A stretch of DNA of 64,000 nt from Valencia hispanica (Eukaryota; Chordata; Actinopteri; Cyprinodontiformes; Valenciidae), in the NCBI GenBank assembly GCA_963556495.2, contig OY747710.1, positions 2,333,001-2,397,000 of the forward strand, read 5' to 3'. The notes below the pieces were generated by a model. That model did not search any database. It was given only the letters and a program-made list of their open reading frames with translations, and was not told where the DNA came from. Position 1 is the stretch's first letter. Every line of letters begins with the position of its first letter. Position numbers and translations under genes: made by a program. Shown piece by piece: positions 52,331 through 64,000 of the stretch.

Positions 52331-52568
52331 CATCCATCTTCTTCTGCTTATCTGGGGTCGGGTCGCGGTGGCAGCAGCTTAGGCAAAGAGACCCAGACTT
52401 CCCTCTCCCCATCCAACTGGTCCAGCTCCTCGGGAGGAACCCCAAGGAGTTCCCAGGCCAGCCGGGAAACATAGTCCCTCCAGCGTGTCCTGGGCCTTCC
52501 TCTGGGCCTCCTCCCGGTGAGACGTGCCTGAAACACCTCACCAGGGAGGCGTCCATCCTGACCAGATG
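52331..52568 (-). mobile_element. Rex3 3' fragment, copy 4, diverged
   Basis: A 240 bp 3' remnant (catccatcttcttctgctta … GCGTCCATCCTGACC) with more substitutions than the other copies and only a short GATG tail. It is the oldest of the four. Confidence 0.82.
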
Positions 52569-52569
52569 T

Positions 52570-52985
52570 CTCCTGGACAAGGGCGTAGATTTGTTTTTAA
52601 AATAGCTGGGGACAATAACCATAAACAGGAGTGTGGTTTGAAGATTGCTGGAGACAATAAATCATCATTCATATATAGGTCTTTATCCTTTTGAAGTTTT
52701 ATTACAATATACACTGTGGTGTAATAACAGGTGTAAAAATTGAAAGCCTGTTGTGTTTTATTTTGTTTTTCAAATGGTGCTGAAAACCATCATAAGACTG
52801 TTGTCTGGGAAAGATCATGTTTATCCACATCGCACAAAGAATAATGTTGGCTACATTAATAATGTATTCGCCCCAGAAGAAGAATGAGCAACAAACAAAA
52901 CAAACGCATTTCCCTCGCAACCGTCGCCGTTCTGTGTGCAGAAACGTCAACTGTAACTTCACTACAGTTCTGCATAAAATGATGG
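52570..52985. other. Nothing recognised
   Basis: AT-rich spacer between the Rex3 remnant and the long-TIR element. Confidence 0.3.
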
Positions 52986-53795
52986 CGCAGTATTGGGGCC
53001 AAAATTAAGACTACTTCCCTGCCGCAGGAGGCTACATCCATTCCGCAGCCAGCAACTGATCTGACCATTGACAGGTCGACATCGGCAACTGAGAGGGAGA
53101 CAGTTCACTAGTGATCGCATAAGATAGGCTCGCCACTAGCGTTAGATAGGCGAGCCACTAGCATGCCTAGGCGAGCCACTAGCGTTAGATAGGCGAGCCA
53201 CTAGCGTTAGATAGGCGAGCCACTAGCGTTAGATAGGCGAGCCACTAGCGTTAGATAGGCGAGCCACTAGCATGCCTAGGCGAGCCACCCGCTTTATTAG
53301 ACGTGTTCTTCTCCTTCCGACTTTATTGCGGTTGGCAAACGACTTGAGGTGCATTACCGCCACCTACTGGACTGCTGTGTGGACTGGAATAGTTTTGATG
53401 ATTTTAATGAAGTTTTAATGATTTAAATCTAAATCGCGTGTTACCCTTTACAAAAAAATCACAATATCGTGTCGTAAGTTATTTCCCCCTATGATTCTGT
53501 AAGATTTATTAATCCTTAACTGAACACTAATTATGTTAAGTAATTTTACAGTCTATGCTAATAAAGCAGGTGGCTAGCCTATCCATGCTAATGGCAAGCA
53601 GAGGGAGCAGTCAATCCATTGGGTGGCTAGCCTATCCGATGCTAGTGGCGAGCCGATCCGATGCGATCACTAGTGAACTGTCTCCCTCTCAGTTGCCAAA
53701 GTCGGTCTGTCAATAGTCAGATCAGTTGCTGGCTGTGGAATGGATGTCGCCTCCTGCGGCAGGGAAGTAGTCTTAATTTTGGCCCCAATACTGCG
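52986..53795. mobile_element. Non-autonomous transposon with inverted ends of about 140 bp
   Basis: The left arm (CGCAGTATTGGGGCC … AGTTCACTAGTGATCGCAT) is repeated inverted at 53655-53795 (ATGCGATCACTAGTGAACT … GGCCCCAATACTGCG). Inside the left arm is a 22 bp tandem array. Degenerate inverted versions of that unit lie inside the right arm (GTGGCTAGCCTATCC). Confidence 0.85.
53131..53290 (+). repeat. 22 bp tandem repeat
   Basis: About six units of GTTAGATAGGCGAGCCACTA+GC, two of them carrying CATGCCTAGG in place of GTTAGATAGG. It is subterminal in the transposon above. Confidence 0.9.
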
Positions 53796-53799
53796 GCAT

Positions 53800-56570
53800 A
53801 TAAAATAAGAACCAGCTGTGCAACATTCCATAGAAATAAAAAGGGAAATAATTTATTGTAATACGGGGTTGCGTTATTTTCCGTTTTTTTTGTTGTTCTT
53901 TTAACACAAGCTGTTTACAAATCACATCCCTGACCACTTGTTGCAGACGCGCAGACATTTTCAACTTTACGCACAGAGTTCAGGTAACTGAGTCAATCAA
54001 AAAAAGATTTGTATGAGAGAATCTGACTGATTATCATCTCAGACATGGACACGTATTCAAAGCATCACTGAGAGCTCAGCTGACACCATGGAGAGTTACG
54101 AAGGGATTGGAGCGCGTAGCTGAGGCGGACACAGACCGATGGTGGTTTTAAATCAGCGGGCGGGTCGGGTCGGGATTTAATCTGGAGATAACTGTGGGCA
54201 AAGGGTCGGGTTAAAAAATCATCTTGATACATGGGGGTTGGTAAAATTGGACCAGTGCAGGACTTTGCAACAGTAAACTGTATACTTTTACTGCAATTAT
54301 TTTGTATTCTAAAACTTAGGTGAGGGAAATTAGATATGCAAGCAGAAACAATAGGGGAAACATTTTTTCTTTTTTAAGCAGCTTTGAAGACGAACCGATC
54401 GCAAAAATTGTTGCACGACTGGGAAACGGGCTAAAAAGTATGACAGAAATCACACAGTGCATGCGGACCTTGCTCCCTGGGGGAAGCGCGCACAGACCTG
54501 CGCCATCCTTAGATGCATGGTGTAACATAACTAATAGTGGGCAGCTTGTTGTGCAGTTAGTTTCCAAACCACGTAATTCATAGTTACATACAATTTGAGA
54601 CTGTATGATGTGCGCGTAGTATTGCGAGTAACGTTATTAAGACGGACACATTTCATTAGCTTTTTTTCATTTCATTCTTTTTTGCTGCCATCCTTAATCG
54701 CTTTTGATACTCATGTGTCGCCCATGTTGCACTTGAGTCCTCTGCGGACCAGAAAGCTCTCCTTGCAGTTTTGGCGCTGCTAACAAGTAAACATAGCTGC
54801 AGAGTCTCACTTGACAGCAGGGAAAGGCACAGCCAATCACATTGGTCATATATGTAATGGGAGGTAGGAAAGTGGAGAACGTAATTAAACTCTTTCTGCA
54901 CCCGTAGAATGAGACGTTGTCAGATCCGTATTTTTCTTTCTCTTGTTTCTTTCTATCTGGGTTGTTTTTCTTTTCTCGAGGAGATCCAATTATTGGTGGG
55001 GACAATTCAATAATCGCTGGATATTGGTGGGGACATGTCCCTTCCGTCCATGCTAATTCTATTCATCCATTTTGTGTTCAGCACTTCTTCCGTTATAAAT
55101 GACAACAGAGCTCCATAAATTAAACTTTTTTTTCTTCATACAGGCTTCCTTAAAAAAAAAAAGTTCAGTCACTGTGGTACAAAGGCTCTTAAATCTTATC
55201 CAGCATAATGGAACTGTTTTTTTTTATATGACAATGCAGAAATGCATACCTTTAAAGCATAAACACCAAACGAAGTGGCATGTTGTTGAACTGGATGACT
55301 GACTGTGTCACGTGCCCATCTAGAAACATTTAACCCCTTGAGTCTCATTAACGATCTGAAACAAAGGTTTATTAAGGAAGTTGAAACAACATGTTCACAC
55401 ACTCTACTGCATTTGGTCTCCCATTTTAAATAAATAAACATGCTTACCTGGAAATGTTGCTGCAGTGATTGATCTCCAGTTTACTCTCACCCAAAGGGTC
55501 CAAGTAAAGACTCCTCTTTTCTCCTGGTATCATGACCTGTTTTTGTATGGGACCAAAAATATAGAAAAAGAAATTCAGATTATACATAGTCCTACATGTG
55601 GAATTTGAAGGGACTTGAATGACAAATAACGTAAGTAATTACATTTTACCACAAGCACCCAGTAATGGCTTTTATTTACTATTCCTAGGAGATACTTGTA
55701 AAGCCCTGGGTCAATCTGAAGGGAAATTACAAAAAAGAAAATAATAGTGTTGAAATTTCTCTCAAAGAAACTACAACTTTCACCGAGATAAAGAAAGGCC
55801 CACACCTTTATCTTTGGCCTCTTATGTTGCCATATATTTGTCATTTCAAAGGCCCTTTCAGGACTTCTTTTTTTGAATTTTTTGACCAGCAGGGTCAGTT
55901 ATGCATTGATCGATCACCTGTTATTAAAAAATGCACTTAAGTTTCAATTACAAAAGCAGTGAAGTTAAACTTCTCAAAAAAAGAAAAGAAAATTAACTTC
56001 ATACCTCACTTTCTATTTCCTTTTGTGGAGCCGTGTTATAAATGTCACCAAATAATAATTTGAATGGTCCAATTTTGGACAAGAGAACATAGATGTTTTT
56101 ACCCTCCCATGCATCTTTCACATCAGAAACTACAACTAATGTTTTAGTATTTCAGCCAATCTTATTGGAACTTCTTTGGTTCTAAATATATTAAAGATCA
56201 ATAGTCAACATCTCAAACTGTTTTAATTGTTTGTGTTTTTCATGTTTTAGTGGTCAACAGACTGTCAACCATTCATTAGAAGTATATTGTTGACATGAAA
56301 AATTTCTGAATTATAAAAAAGTTTACATTATGCCAGGGTGTTTGCCTATAATGACAGCACACTCATGCTGACTTTCATGTTTTCTTACTTTGAGTTATAA
56401 GTCCCCAAAATGAAAACATTTCATAAATTCATAATTTTTTGGAATAAATATGTAAAACATTTTTTGGGGGGACGTTTTGCTAATGTAGACAAGACATTGA
56501 AGGTCCAACATTCCAAAGACCAAAATGAGAGTGACGAAAAAATTAAAAAGCTTGCTTGATAAACTGGATA
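53800..56570. other. No recognisable gene
   Basis: Short open frames only (for example 54320-54583), with no family resemblance or splice context. An exon of a gene unfamiliar to me could be missed. Confidence 0.35.
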
Positions 56571-59500
56571 AATGGATGGGATGGTGGACTCAGGAGGGGT
56601 GGATGGGACGGTGGACTCAGGATGGATGGGACGGTGGACTCAGGAAGGGTTGGATGGGACGGTGGACTCAGGAAGGGTTGGATGGGACGGTGGACTCAGG
56701 ATGGATGGGACGGTGGACTCAGGAGGGATGGATGGGACGGTGGACTCAGGAAGGGTTGGATGGGACGGTGGACTCAGGAGGGGTGGATGGGACGGTGGAC
56801 TCAGGAGGGATGGATGGGACGGTGGACTCAGGAAGGGTTGGATGGGACGGTGGACTCAGGAAGGGTTGGATGGGACGGTGGACTCAGGAGGGATGGATGG
56901 GATGGTGGACTCAGGAAGGGTTGGATGGGACGATGGACTCAGGAGGGGTGGATGGGACGGTGGACTCAGGAAGGGTTGGATGGGACGGTGGACTCAGGAG
57001 GGATGGATGGGACGGTGGACTCAGGATGGATGGGATGGTGGACTCAGGAGGGATGGATGGGACGGTGGACTCAGGAGGGATGGATGGGACGGTGGACTCA
57101 GGATGGATGGATGGGATGGTGGACTCAGGATGGATGGGATGGTGGACTCAGGAGGGATGGATGGGACGGTGGACTCAGGATGGATGGATGGGATGGTGGA
57201 CTCAGGAGGGGTGGGTGGGATGGTAGACTCAGGAAGGGTTGGATGGGACGATGGACTCAGGAAGGGTTGGATGGGACGATGGACTCAGGAGGGGTGGATG
57301 GGACGGTGGACTCAGGAAGGGTTGGATGGGACGGTGGACTCAGGAGGGATGGATGGGACGGTGGACTCAGGATGGATGGGATGGTGGACTCAGGAGGGAT
57401 GGATGGGACGGTGGACTCAGGAGGGATGGATGGGACGGTGGACTCAGGATGGATGGATGGGATGGTGGACTCAGGATGGATGGGATGGTGGACTCAGGAG
57501 GGATGGATGGGACGGTGGACTCAGGAGGGATGGGTGGGATGGTGGACTCAGGAGGGGTGGGTGGGATGGTGGACTCAGGAGGGGTGGGTGGGATGGTGGA
57601 CTCAGGAGGGATGGATGGGACGGTGGACTCAGGATGGATGGGATGGTGGACTCAGGAGGGATAGATGGGACGGTGGACTCAGGATGGATGGGATGGTGGA
57701 CTCAGGAGGGATGGATGGGACGGTGGACTCAGGATGGATGGGATGGTGGACTCAGGAGGGGTGGATGGGACGGTGGACTCAGGAGGGATGGATGGGACGG
57801 TGGACTCAGGAGGGATGGATGGGACGGTGGACTCAGGATGGATGGGATGGTGGACTCAGGAGGGATGGATGGGACGGTGGACTCAGGATGGATGGGATGG
57901 TGGACTCAGGCGGGGTGGATGGGACGGTGGACTCAGGAGGGATGGATGGGACGGTGGACTCAGGATGGATGGGACGGTGGACTCAGGACAGATGGATAGG
58001 ATGGTGGACTCAGGAGGGATGGATGGGATGGTGGACTCAGGAGGGATGGATGGGATGGTGGACTCAGGAGGGATGGATGGGACGGTGGACTCAGGAGGGG
58101 TGGGTGGGATGGTGGACTCAGGAGGGGTGGATGGGATGGTGGACTCAGGAGGGATGGATGGGATGGTGGACTCAGGAGGGATGGATGGGACGGTGGACTC
58201 AGGAGGGGTGGGTGGGATGGTGGACTCAGGATGGATGGATGGGACGGTGGACTCAGGAGGGATGGATGGGACGGTGGACTCAGAATGGATGGGACGGTGG
58301 ACTCAGGAGGGATGGATGGGACGGTGGACTCAGGAGGGATGGGTGGGATGGTGGACTCAGGAGGGGTGGATGGGATGGTGGACTCAGGAGGGATGGATTG
58401 GATGGTGGACTCAAGAGGGATGGATGGGACGGTGGACTCAGGAGGGGTGGGTGGGATGGTGGACTCAGGAGGGATGGATGGGATGGTGGACTCAGGAGGG
58501 ATGGATGGGATGGTGGACTCAGGAGGGATGGATGGGACGGTGGACTCAGGAGGGATGGATGGGACGGTGGACTCAGGATGGATGGGATGGTGGACTCAGG
58601 AGGGATGGATGGGACGGTGGACTCAGAATGGATGGGACGGTGGACTCAGAAGGGATGGATGGGACGGTTGACTCAGGAGGGATGGGTGGGATGGTGGACT
58701 CAGGAGGGGTGGATGGGATGGTGGACTCAGGAGGGATGGATTGGATGGTGGACTCAAGAGGGATGGATGGGACGGTGGACTCAGGAGGGGTGGGTGGGAT
58801 GGTGGACTCAGGAGGGATGGATGGGATGGTGGACTCAGGAGGGATGGATGGGACGGTGGACTCAGGAGGGATGGATGGGACGGTGGACTCAGGATGGATG
58901 GGATGGTGGACTCAGGAGGGATGGATGGGACGGTGGACTCAGGATGGATGGGATGGTGGACTCAGGAGGGATGGATGGGACGGTGGACTCAGGATGGATG
59001 GGATGGTGGACTCAGGAGGGGTGGATGGGACGGTGGACTCAGGAGGGATGGATGGGACGGTGGACTCAGGAGGGGTGGGTGGGATGGTGGACTCAGGAGG
59101 GATGGATGGGACGGTGGACTCAGGATGGATGGGATGGTGGACTCAGGAGGGATAGATGGGACGGTGGACTCAGGATGGATGGGATGGTGGACTCAGGAGG
59201 GATGGATGGGACGGTGGACTCAGGATGGATGGGATGGTGGACTCAGGAGGGGTGGATGGGACGGTGGACTCAGGAGGGATGGATGGGACGGTGGACTCAG
59301 GAGGGATGGATGGGACGGTGGACTCAGGAGGGATGGATGGGACGGTGGACTCAGGAGGGATGGATGGGATGGTGGACTCAGGAGGGATGGATGGGATGGT
59401 GGACTCAGGAGGGGTGGATGGGATGGTGGACTCAGGAGGGATGGATGGGACGGTGGACTCAGGAGGGATGGATGGGACGGTGGACTCAGGAGGGGTGGGT

Positions 59501-62500
59501 GGGAGGGTGGACTCAGGAGGGATGGATGGGACGGTGGACTCAGGAGGGATGGGTGGGATGGTGGACTCAGGAGGGATGGATGGGACGGTGGACTCAGGAG
59601 GGATGGATGGGACGGTGGACTAGGACGGTGGGATGGTGGACTCAGGATGGATGGGACGGTGGACTCAGGGGGATGGATGGGACGGTGGACTCAGAATGGA
59701 TGGGACGGTGGACTCAGGAGGGATGGATGGGACGGTGGACTCAGGAGGGATGGGTGGGATGGTGGACTCAGGAGGGGTGGATGGGATGGTGGACTCAGGA
59801 GGGATGGATTGGATGGTGGACTCAAGAGGGATGGATGGGACGGTGGACTCAGGAGGGGTGGGTGGGATGGTGGACTCAGGAGGGATGGATGGGATGGTGG
59901 ACTCAGGAGGGATGGATGGGATGGTGGACTCAGGAGGGATGGATGGGATGGTGGACTCAGGAGGGATGGATGGGATGGTGGACTCAGGAGGGATGGATGG
60001 GACGGTGGACTCAGGAGGGATGGATGGGATGGTGGACTCAGGAGGGATGGATGGGACGGTGGACTCAGGATGGATGGGATGGTGGACTCAGGAGGGGTGG
60101 ATGGGACGGTGGACTCAGGAGGGATGGATGGGACGGTGGACTCAGGAGGGGTGGGTGGGATGGTGGACTCAGGAGGGGTGGATGGGACGGTGGACTCAGG
60201 AGGGATGGATGGGACGGTGGACTCAGGAGGGATGGATGGGACGGTGGACTCAGGATGGATGGGATGGTGGACTCAGGAGGGATGGATGGGACGGTGGACT
60301 CAGGATGGATGGGATGGTGGACTCAGGCGGGGTGGATGGGACGGTGGACTCAGGAGGGATGGATGGGACGGTGGACTCAGGATGGATGGGACGGTGGACT
60401 CAGGACAGATGGATAGGATGGTGGACTCAGGAGGGATGGATGGGATGGTGGACTCAGGAGGGATGGATGGGATGGTGGACTCAGGAGGGATGGATGGGAC
60501 GGTGGACTCAGGAGGGGTGGGTGGGATGGTGGACTCAGGAGGGATGGATGGGATGGTGGACTCAGGAGGGATGGATGGGACGGTGGACTCAGGAGGGGTG
60601 GGTGGGATGGTGGACTCAGGATGGATGGATGGGACGGTGGACTCAGGAGGGATGGATGGGACGGTGGACTCAGAATGGATGGGACGGTGGACTCAGGAGG
60701 GATGGATGGGACGGTGGACTCAGGAGGGATGGGTGGGATGGTGGACTCAGGAGGGGTGGATGGGATGGTGGACTCAGGAGGGATGGATTGGATGGTGGAC
60801 TCAAGAGGGATGGATGGGACGGTGGACTCAGGAGGGGTGGGTGGGATGGTGGACTCAGGAGGGATGGATGGGATGGTGGACTCAGGAGGGATGGTGGACT
60901 CAGGAGGGATGGATGGGACGGTGGACTCAGGAGGGATGGATGGGACGGTGGACTCAGGATGGATGGGATGGTGGACTCAGGAGGGATGGATGGGACGGTG
61001 GACTCAGGATGGATGGGATGGTGGACTCAGGAGGGATGGATGGGACGGTGGACTCAGGATGGATGGGATGGTGGACTCAGGAGGGGTGGATGGGACGGTG
61101 GACTCAGGAGGGATGGATGGGACGGTGGACTCAGGATGGATGGGACGGTGGACTCAGGAGGGATGGATGGGACGGTGGACTCAGGATGGGTGGGATGGTG
61201 GACTCAGGAGGGGTGGATGGGATGGTGGACTCAGGAGGGATGGATTGGATGGTGGACTCAAGAGGGATGGATGGGACGGTGGACTCAGGAGGGGTGGGTG
61301 GGATGGTGGACTCAGGAGGGATGGATGGGATGGTGGACTCAGGAGGGGTGGATGGGATGGTGGACTCAGGAGGGATGGATGGGATGGTGGACTCAGGAGG
61401 GATGGATGGGACGGTGGACTCAGGAGGCGTGGATGGGACGCTGGACTCAGGAGGGGTGGATGGGACGGTGGACTCAGGATGGATGGGACGGTGGACTCAG
61501 GAGGGGTGGATGGGATGGTGGACTCAGGAGGGATGGATGGGATGGTGGACTCAGGAGGGATGGATGGGACGGTGGACTCAGGAGGGGTGGGTGGGACGGT
61601 GGACTCAGGACAGATGGATGGGACGGTGGACTCAGGAGGGGTGGGTGGGATGGTGGACTCAGGAGGGGTGGATGGGATGGTGGACTCAGGAGGGATGGAT
61701 GGGATGGTGGACTCAGGAGGGATGGATGGGATGGTGGACTCAGGAGGGATGGATGGGACGGTGGACTCAGGAGGGATGGATGGGACGGTGGACTCAGGAG
61801 GGATGGATGGGATGGTGGACTCAGGAGGGATGGATGGGACGGTGGACTCAGGATGGATGGGATGGTGGACTCAGGATGGATGGGACGGTGGACTCAGGAG
61901 GGATGGATGGGACGGTGGACTCAGGAGGGATGGGTGGGATGGTGGACTCAGGAGGGGTGGATGGGATGGTGGACTCAGGAGGGATGGATTGGATGGTGGA
62001 CTCAAGAGGGATGGATGGGACGGTGGACTCAGGAGGGGTGGGTGGGATGGTGGACTCAGGAGGGATGGATGGGATGGTGGACTCAGGAGGGATGAATGGG
62101 ATGGTGGACTCAGGAGGGATGGATGGGACGGTGGACTCAGGAGGGATGGATGGGATGGTGGACTCAGGAGGGATGGATGGGATGGTGGACTCAGGAGGGA
62201 TGGATGGGACGGTGGACTCAGGATGGATGGGATGGTGGACTCAGGAGGGATGGATGGGACGGTGGACTCAGGATGGATGGGATGGTGGACTCAGGAGGGG
62301 TGGATGGGACGGTGGACTCAGGAGGGATGGATGGGACGGTGGACTCAGGATGGATGGGACGGTGGACTCAGGACAGATGGATGGGATGGTGGACTCAGGA
62401 GGGATGGATGGGATGGTGGACTCAGGAGGGATGGATGGGATGGTGGACTCAGGAGGGATGGATGGGACGGTGGACTCAGGAGGGGTGGGTGGGACGGTGG

Positions 62501-64000
62501 ACTCAGGAGGGGTGGGTGGGATGGTGGACTCAGGAGGGGTGGATGGGATGGTGGACTCAGGAGGGATGGATGGGATGGTGGACTCAGGAGGGATGGATGG
62601 GACGGTGGACTCAGGAGGGGTGGGTGGGATGGTGGACTCAGGATGGATGGATGGGACGGTGGACTCAGGAGGGATGGATGGGACGGTGGACTCAGAATGG
62701 ATGGGACGGTGGACTCAGGAGGGATGGATGGGACGGTGGACTCAGGAGGGATGGGTGGGATGGTGGACTCAGGAGGGGTGGATGGTTTGGTGGACTCAGG
62801 AGGGATGGATTGGATGGTGGACTCAAGAGGGATGGATGGGACGGTGGACTCAGGAGGGGTGGGTGGGATGGTGGACTCAGGAGGGATGGATGGGATGGTG
62901 GACTCAGGAGGGATGGATGGGATGGTGGACTCAGGAGGGATGGATGGGACGGTGGACTCAAGAGGGATGGATGGGACGGTGGACTCAGGATGGATGGGAT
63001 GGTGGACTCAGGAGGGATGGATGGGACGGTGGACTCAGGATGGATGGGATGGTGGACTCAGGAGGGATGGATGGGACGGTGGACTCAGGATGGATGGGAT
63101 GGTGGACTCAGGAGGGGTGGATGGGACGGTGGACTCAGGAGGGATGGATGGGACGGTGGACTCAGGAGGGGTGGATGGGACGGTGGACTCAGGAGGGATG
63201 GATGGGACGGTGGACTCAGGAGGGATGGGTGGGATGGTGGACTCAGGAGGGGTGGATGGGATGGTGGACTCAGGAGGGATGGATTGGATGGTGGACTCAA
63301 GAGGGATGGATGGGACGGTGGACTCAGGAGGGGTGGGTGGGATGGTGGACTCAGGAGGGATGGATGGGATGGTGGACTCAGGAGGGGTGGATGGGATGGT
63401 GGACTCAGGAGGGATGGATGGGAGACGGTGGACTCAGGAGGGATGGATGGGATGGTGGACTCAGGAGGGGTGGATGGGACGGTGGACTCAGGAGGGATGG
63501 ATGGGACGGTGGACTCAGGAGGGGTGGATGGGATGGTGGACTCAGGAGGGATGGATGGGATGGTGGACTCAGGAGGGATGGATGGGATGGTGGACTCAGG
63601 AGGGATGGATGGGACGGTGGACTCAGGAGGGGTGGGTGGGATGGTGGACTCAGGATGGATGGATGGGACAGATGGATGGGACGGTGCGATGGATGGGACG
63701 GTGGAGGAGGGGTGGATGGGATGGTGGACTCAGGAGGGATGGATGGGATGGTGGACTCAGGAGGGATGGATGGGATGGTGGACTCAGGAGGGATGGATGG
63801 GACGGTGGACTCAGGAGGGGTGGGTGGGATGGTGGACTCAGGATGGATGGATGGGACGGTGGACTCAGGAGGGATGGATGGGACGGTGGACTCAGGATGG
63901 ATGGGACGGTGGACTCAGGAGGGATGGATGGGACGGTGGACTCAGGAGGGATGGATGGGATGGTGGACTCTGGATGGATGGGACGGTGGACTCAGGAGGG
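56571..64000. repeat. G-rich minisatellite array, at least 7.4 kb
   Basis: Continuous tandem copies of a unit such as GGTGGACTCAGGAGGG+ATGGATGGGAC (27 bp), mixed with 23 bp copies lacking GAGG and, in the first ~0.75 kb only, 28 bp copies carrying AAGGGTT. I estimate 270-290 units. The array runs off the window. All three plus frames stay open for hundreds of codons because the unit has no stop in any frame. Protein-like repeats (MDGTVDSGG, WMGRWTQEG, GWDGGLRRD) are therefore artefacts. Confidence 0.97.

Noticed and set aside
53131..53290. CRISPR-like array
   Set aside because: Directly abutting 22 bp units with no unique spacers, in a eukaryotic transposon.
56556..62095. Very long open frames (up to 1,286 codons) with W-M-G-R-W-T-Q-E-G type repeats
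   Set aside because: The tandem unit has no stop codon in any of the three plus frames, so long frames are expected. Copies of 23 and 28 bp shift the reading phase repeatedly, and the same DNA gives three different 'proteins'.

Overview
The window is from a teleost (ray-finned fish) genome. Three things point there: an NLR gene of the fish-expanded NLR-C type (FISNA-NACHT-LRR-B30.2), several Rex3 retrotransposons (RTE clade) with their (GATG)n tails alongside L2-type LINEs, and Tc1-like relics. Genes are intron-rich with GT-AG splice sites. Nothing identifies the species.

Layout. 1-13.2 kb is mostly transposons, but it holds a broken FIIND-PYD gene: exons at 1909-2037, 7875-7972, 8070-8099 and 10062-10275, split by a 2 kb Rex3 insertion and carrying a nonsense codon. 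13.2-26.3 kb is one NLR gene that reads as intact, with ten coding exons whose phases all join (1,154 residues). 26.4-28.9 kb is an (AT)n array and dead transposons. 29.0-46.7 kb is the main discovery: 22 phase-compatible exons that join into one 1,136-codon frame encoding seven tandem PYD (pyrin) domains, then a FIIND (ZU5-UPA) domain, then an eighth, C-terminal PYD. 47.5-48.3 kb is a small orphan PYD unit that could make a 90-residue PYD-only protein. 48.3-56.5 kb is transposon debris and unrecognised sequence. 56.57 kb to the window end is a G-rich minisatellite of at least 7.4 kb, with 27, 23 and 28 bp units, that accidentally stays open in all three forward frames.

Biology. The FIIND keeps, at the spacing known for human NLRP1, the His, Glu and Phe|Ser residues of FIIND self-cleavage (His860, Glu869, Phe886|Ser887 of the joined product). 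The predicted C-terminal fragment is therefore UPA-PYD rather than the UPA-CARD of mammalian NLRP1 and CARD8. Fish ASC and fish inflammatory caspases carry PYDs, so such a fragment could signal directly through PYD contacts. With the seven-PYD N-terminal array, the neighbouring PYD-only unit, the broken paralogue and the adjacent NLR, the window looks like a fast-evolving inflammasome cluster. Gene structures come from reading splice sites and frames by eye. No transcript or database evidence was available.
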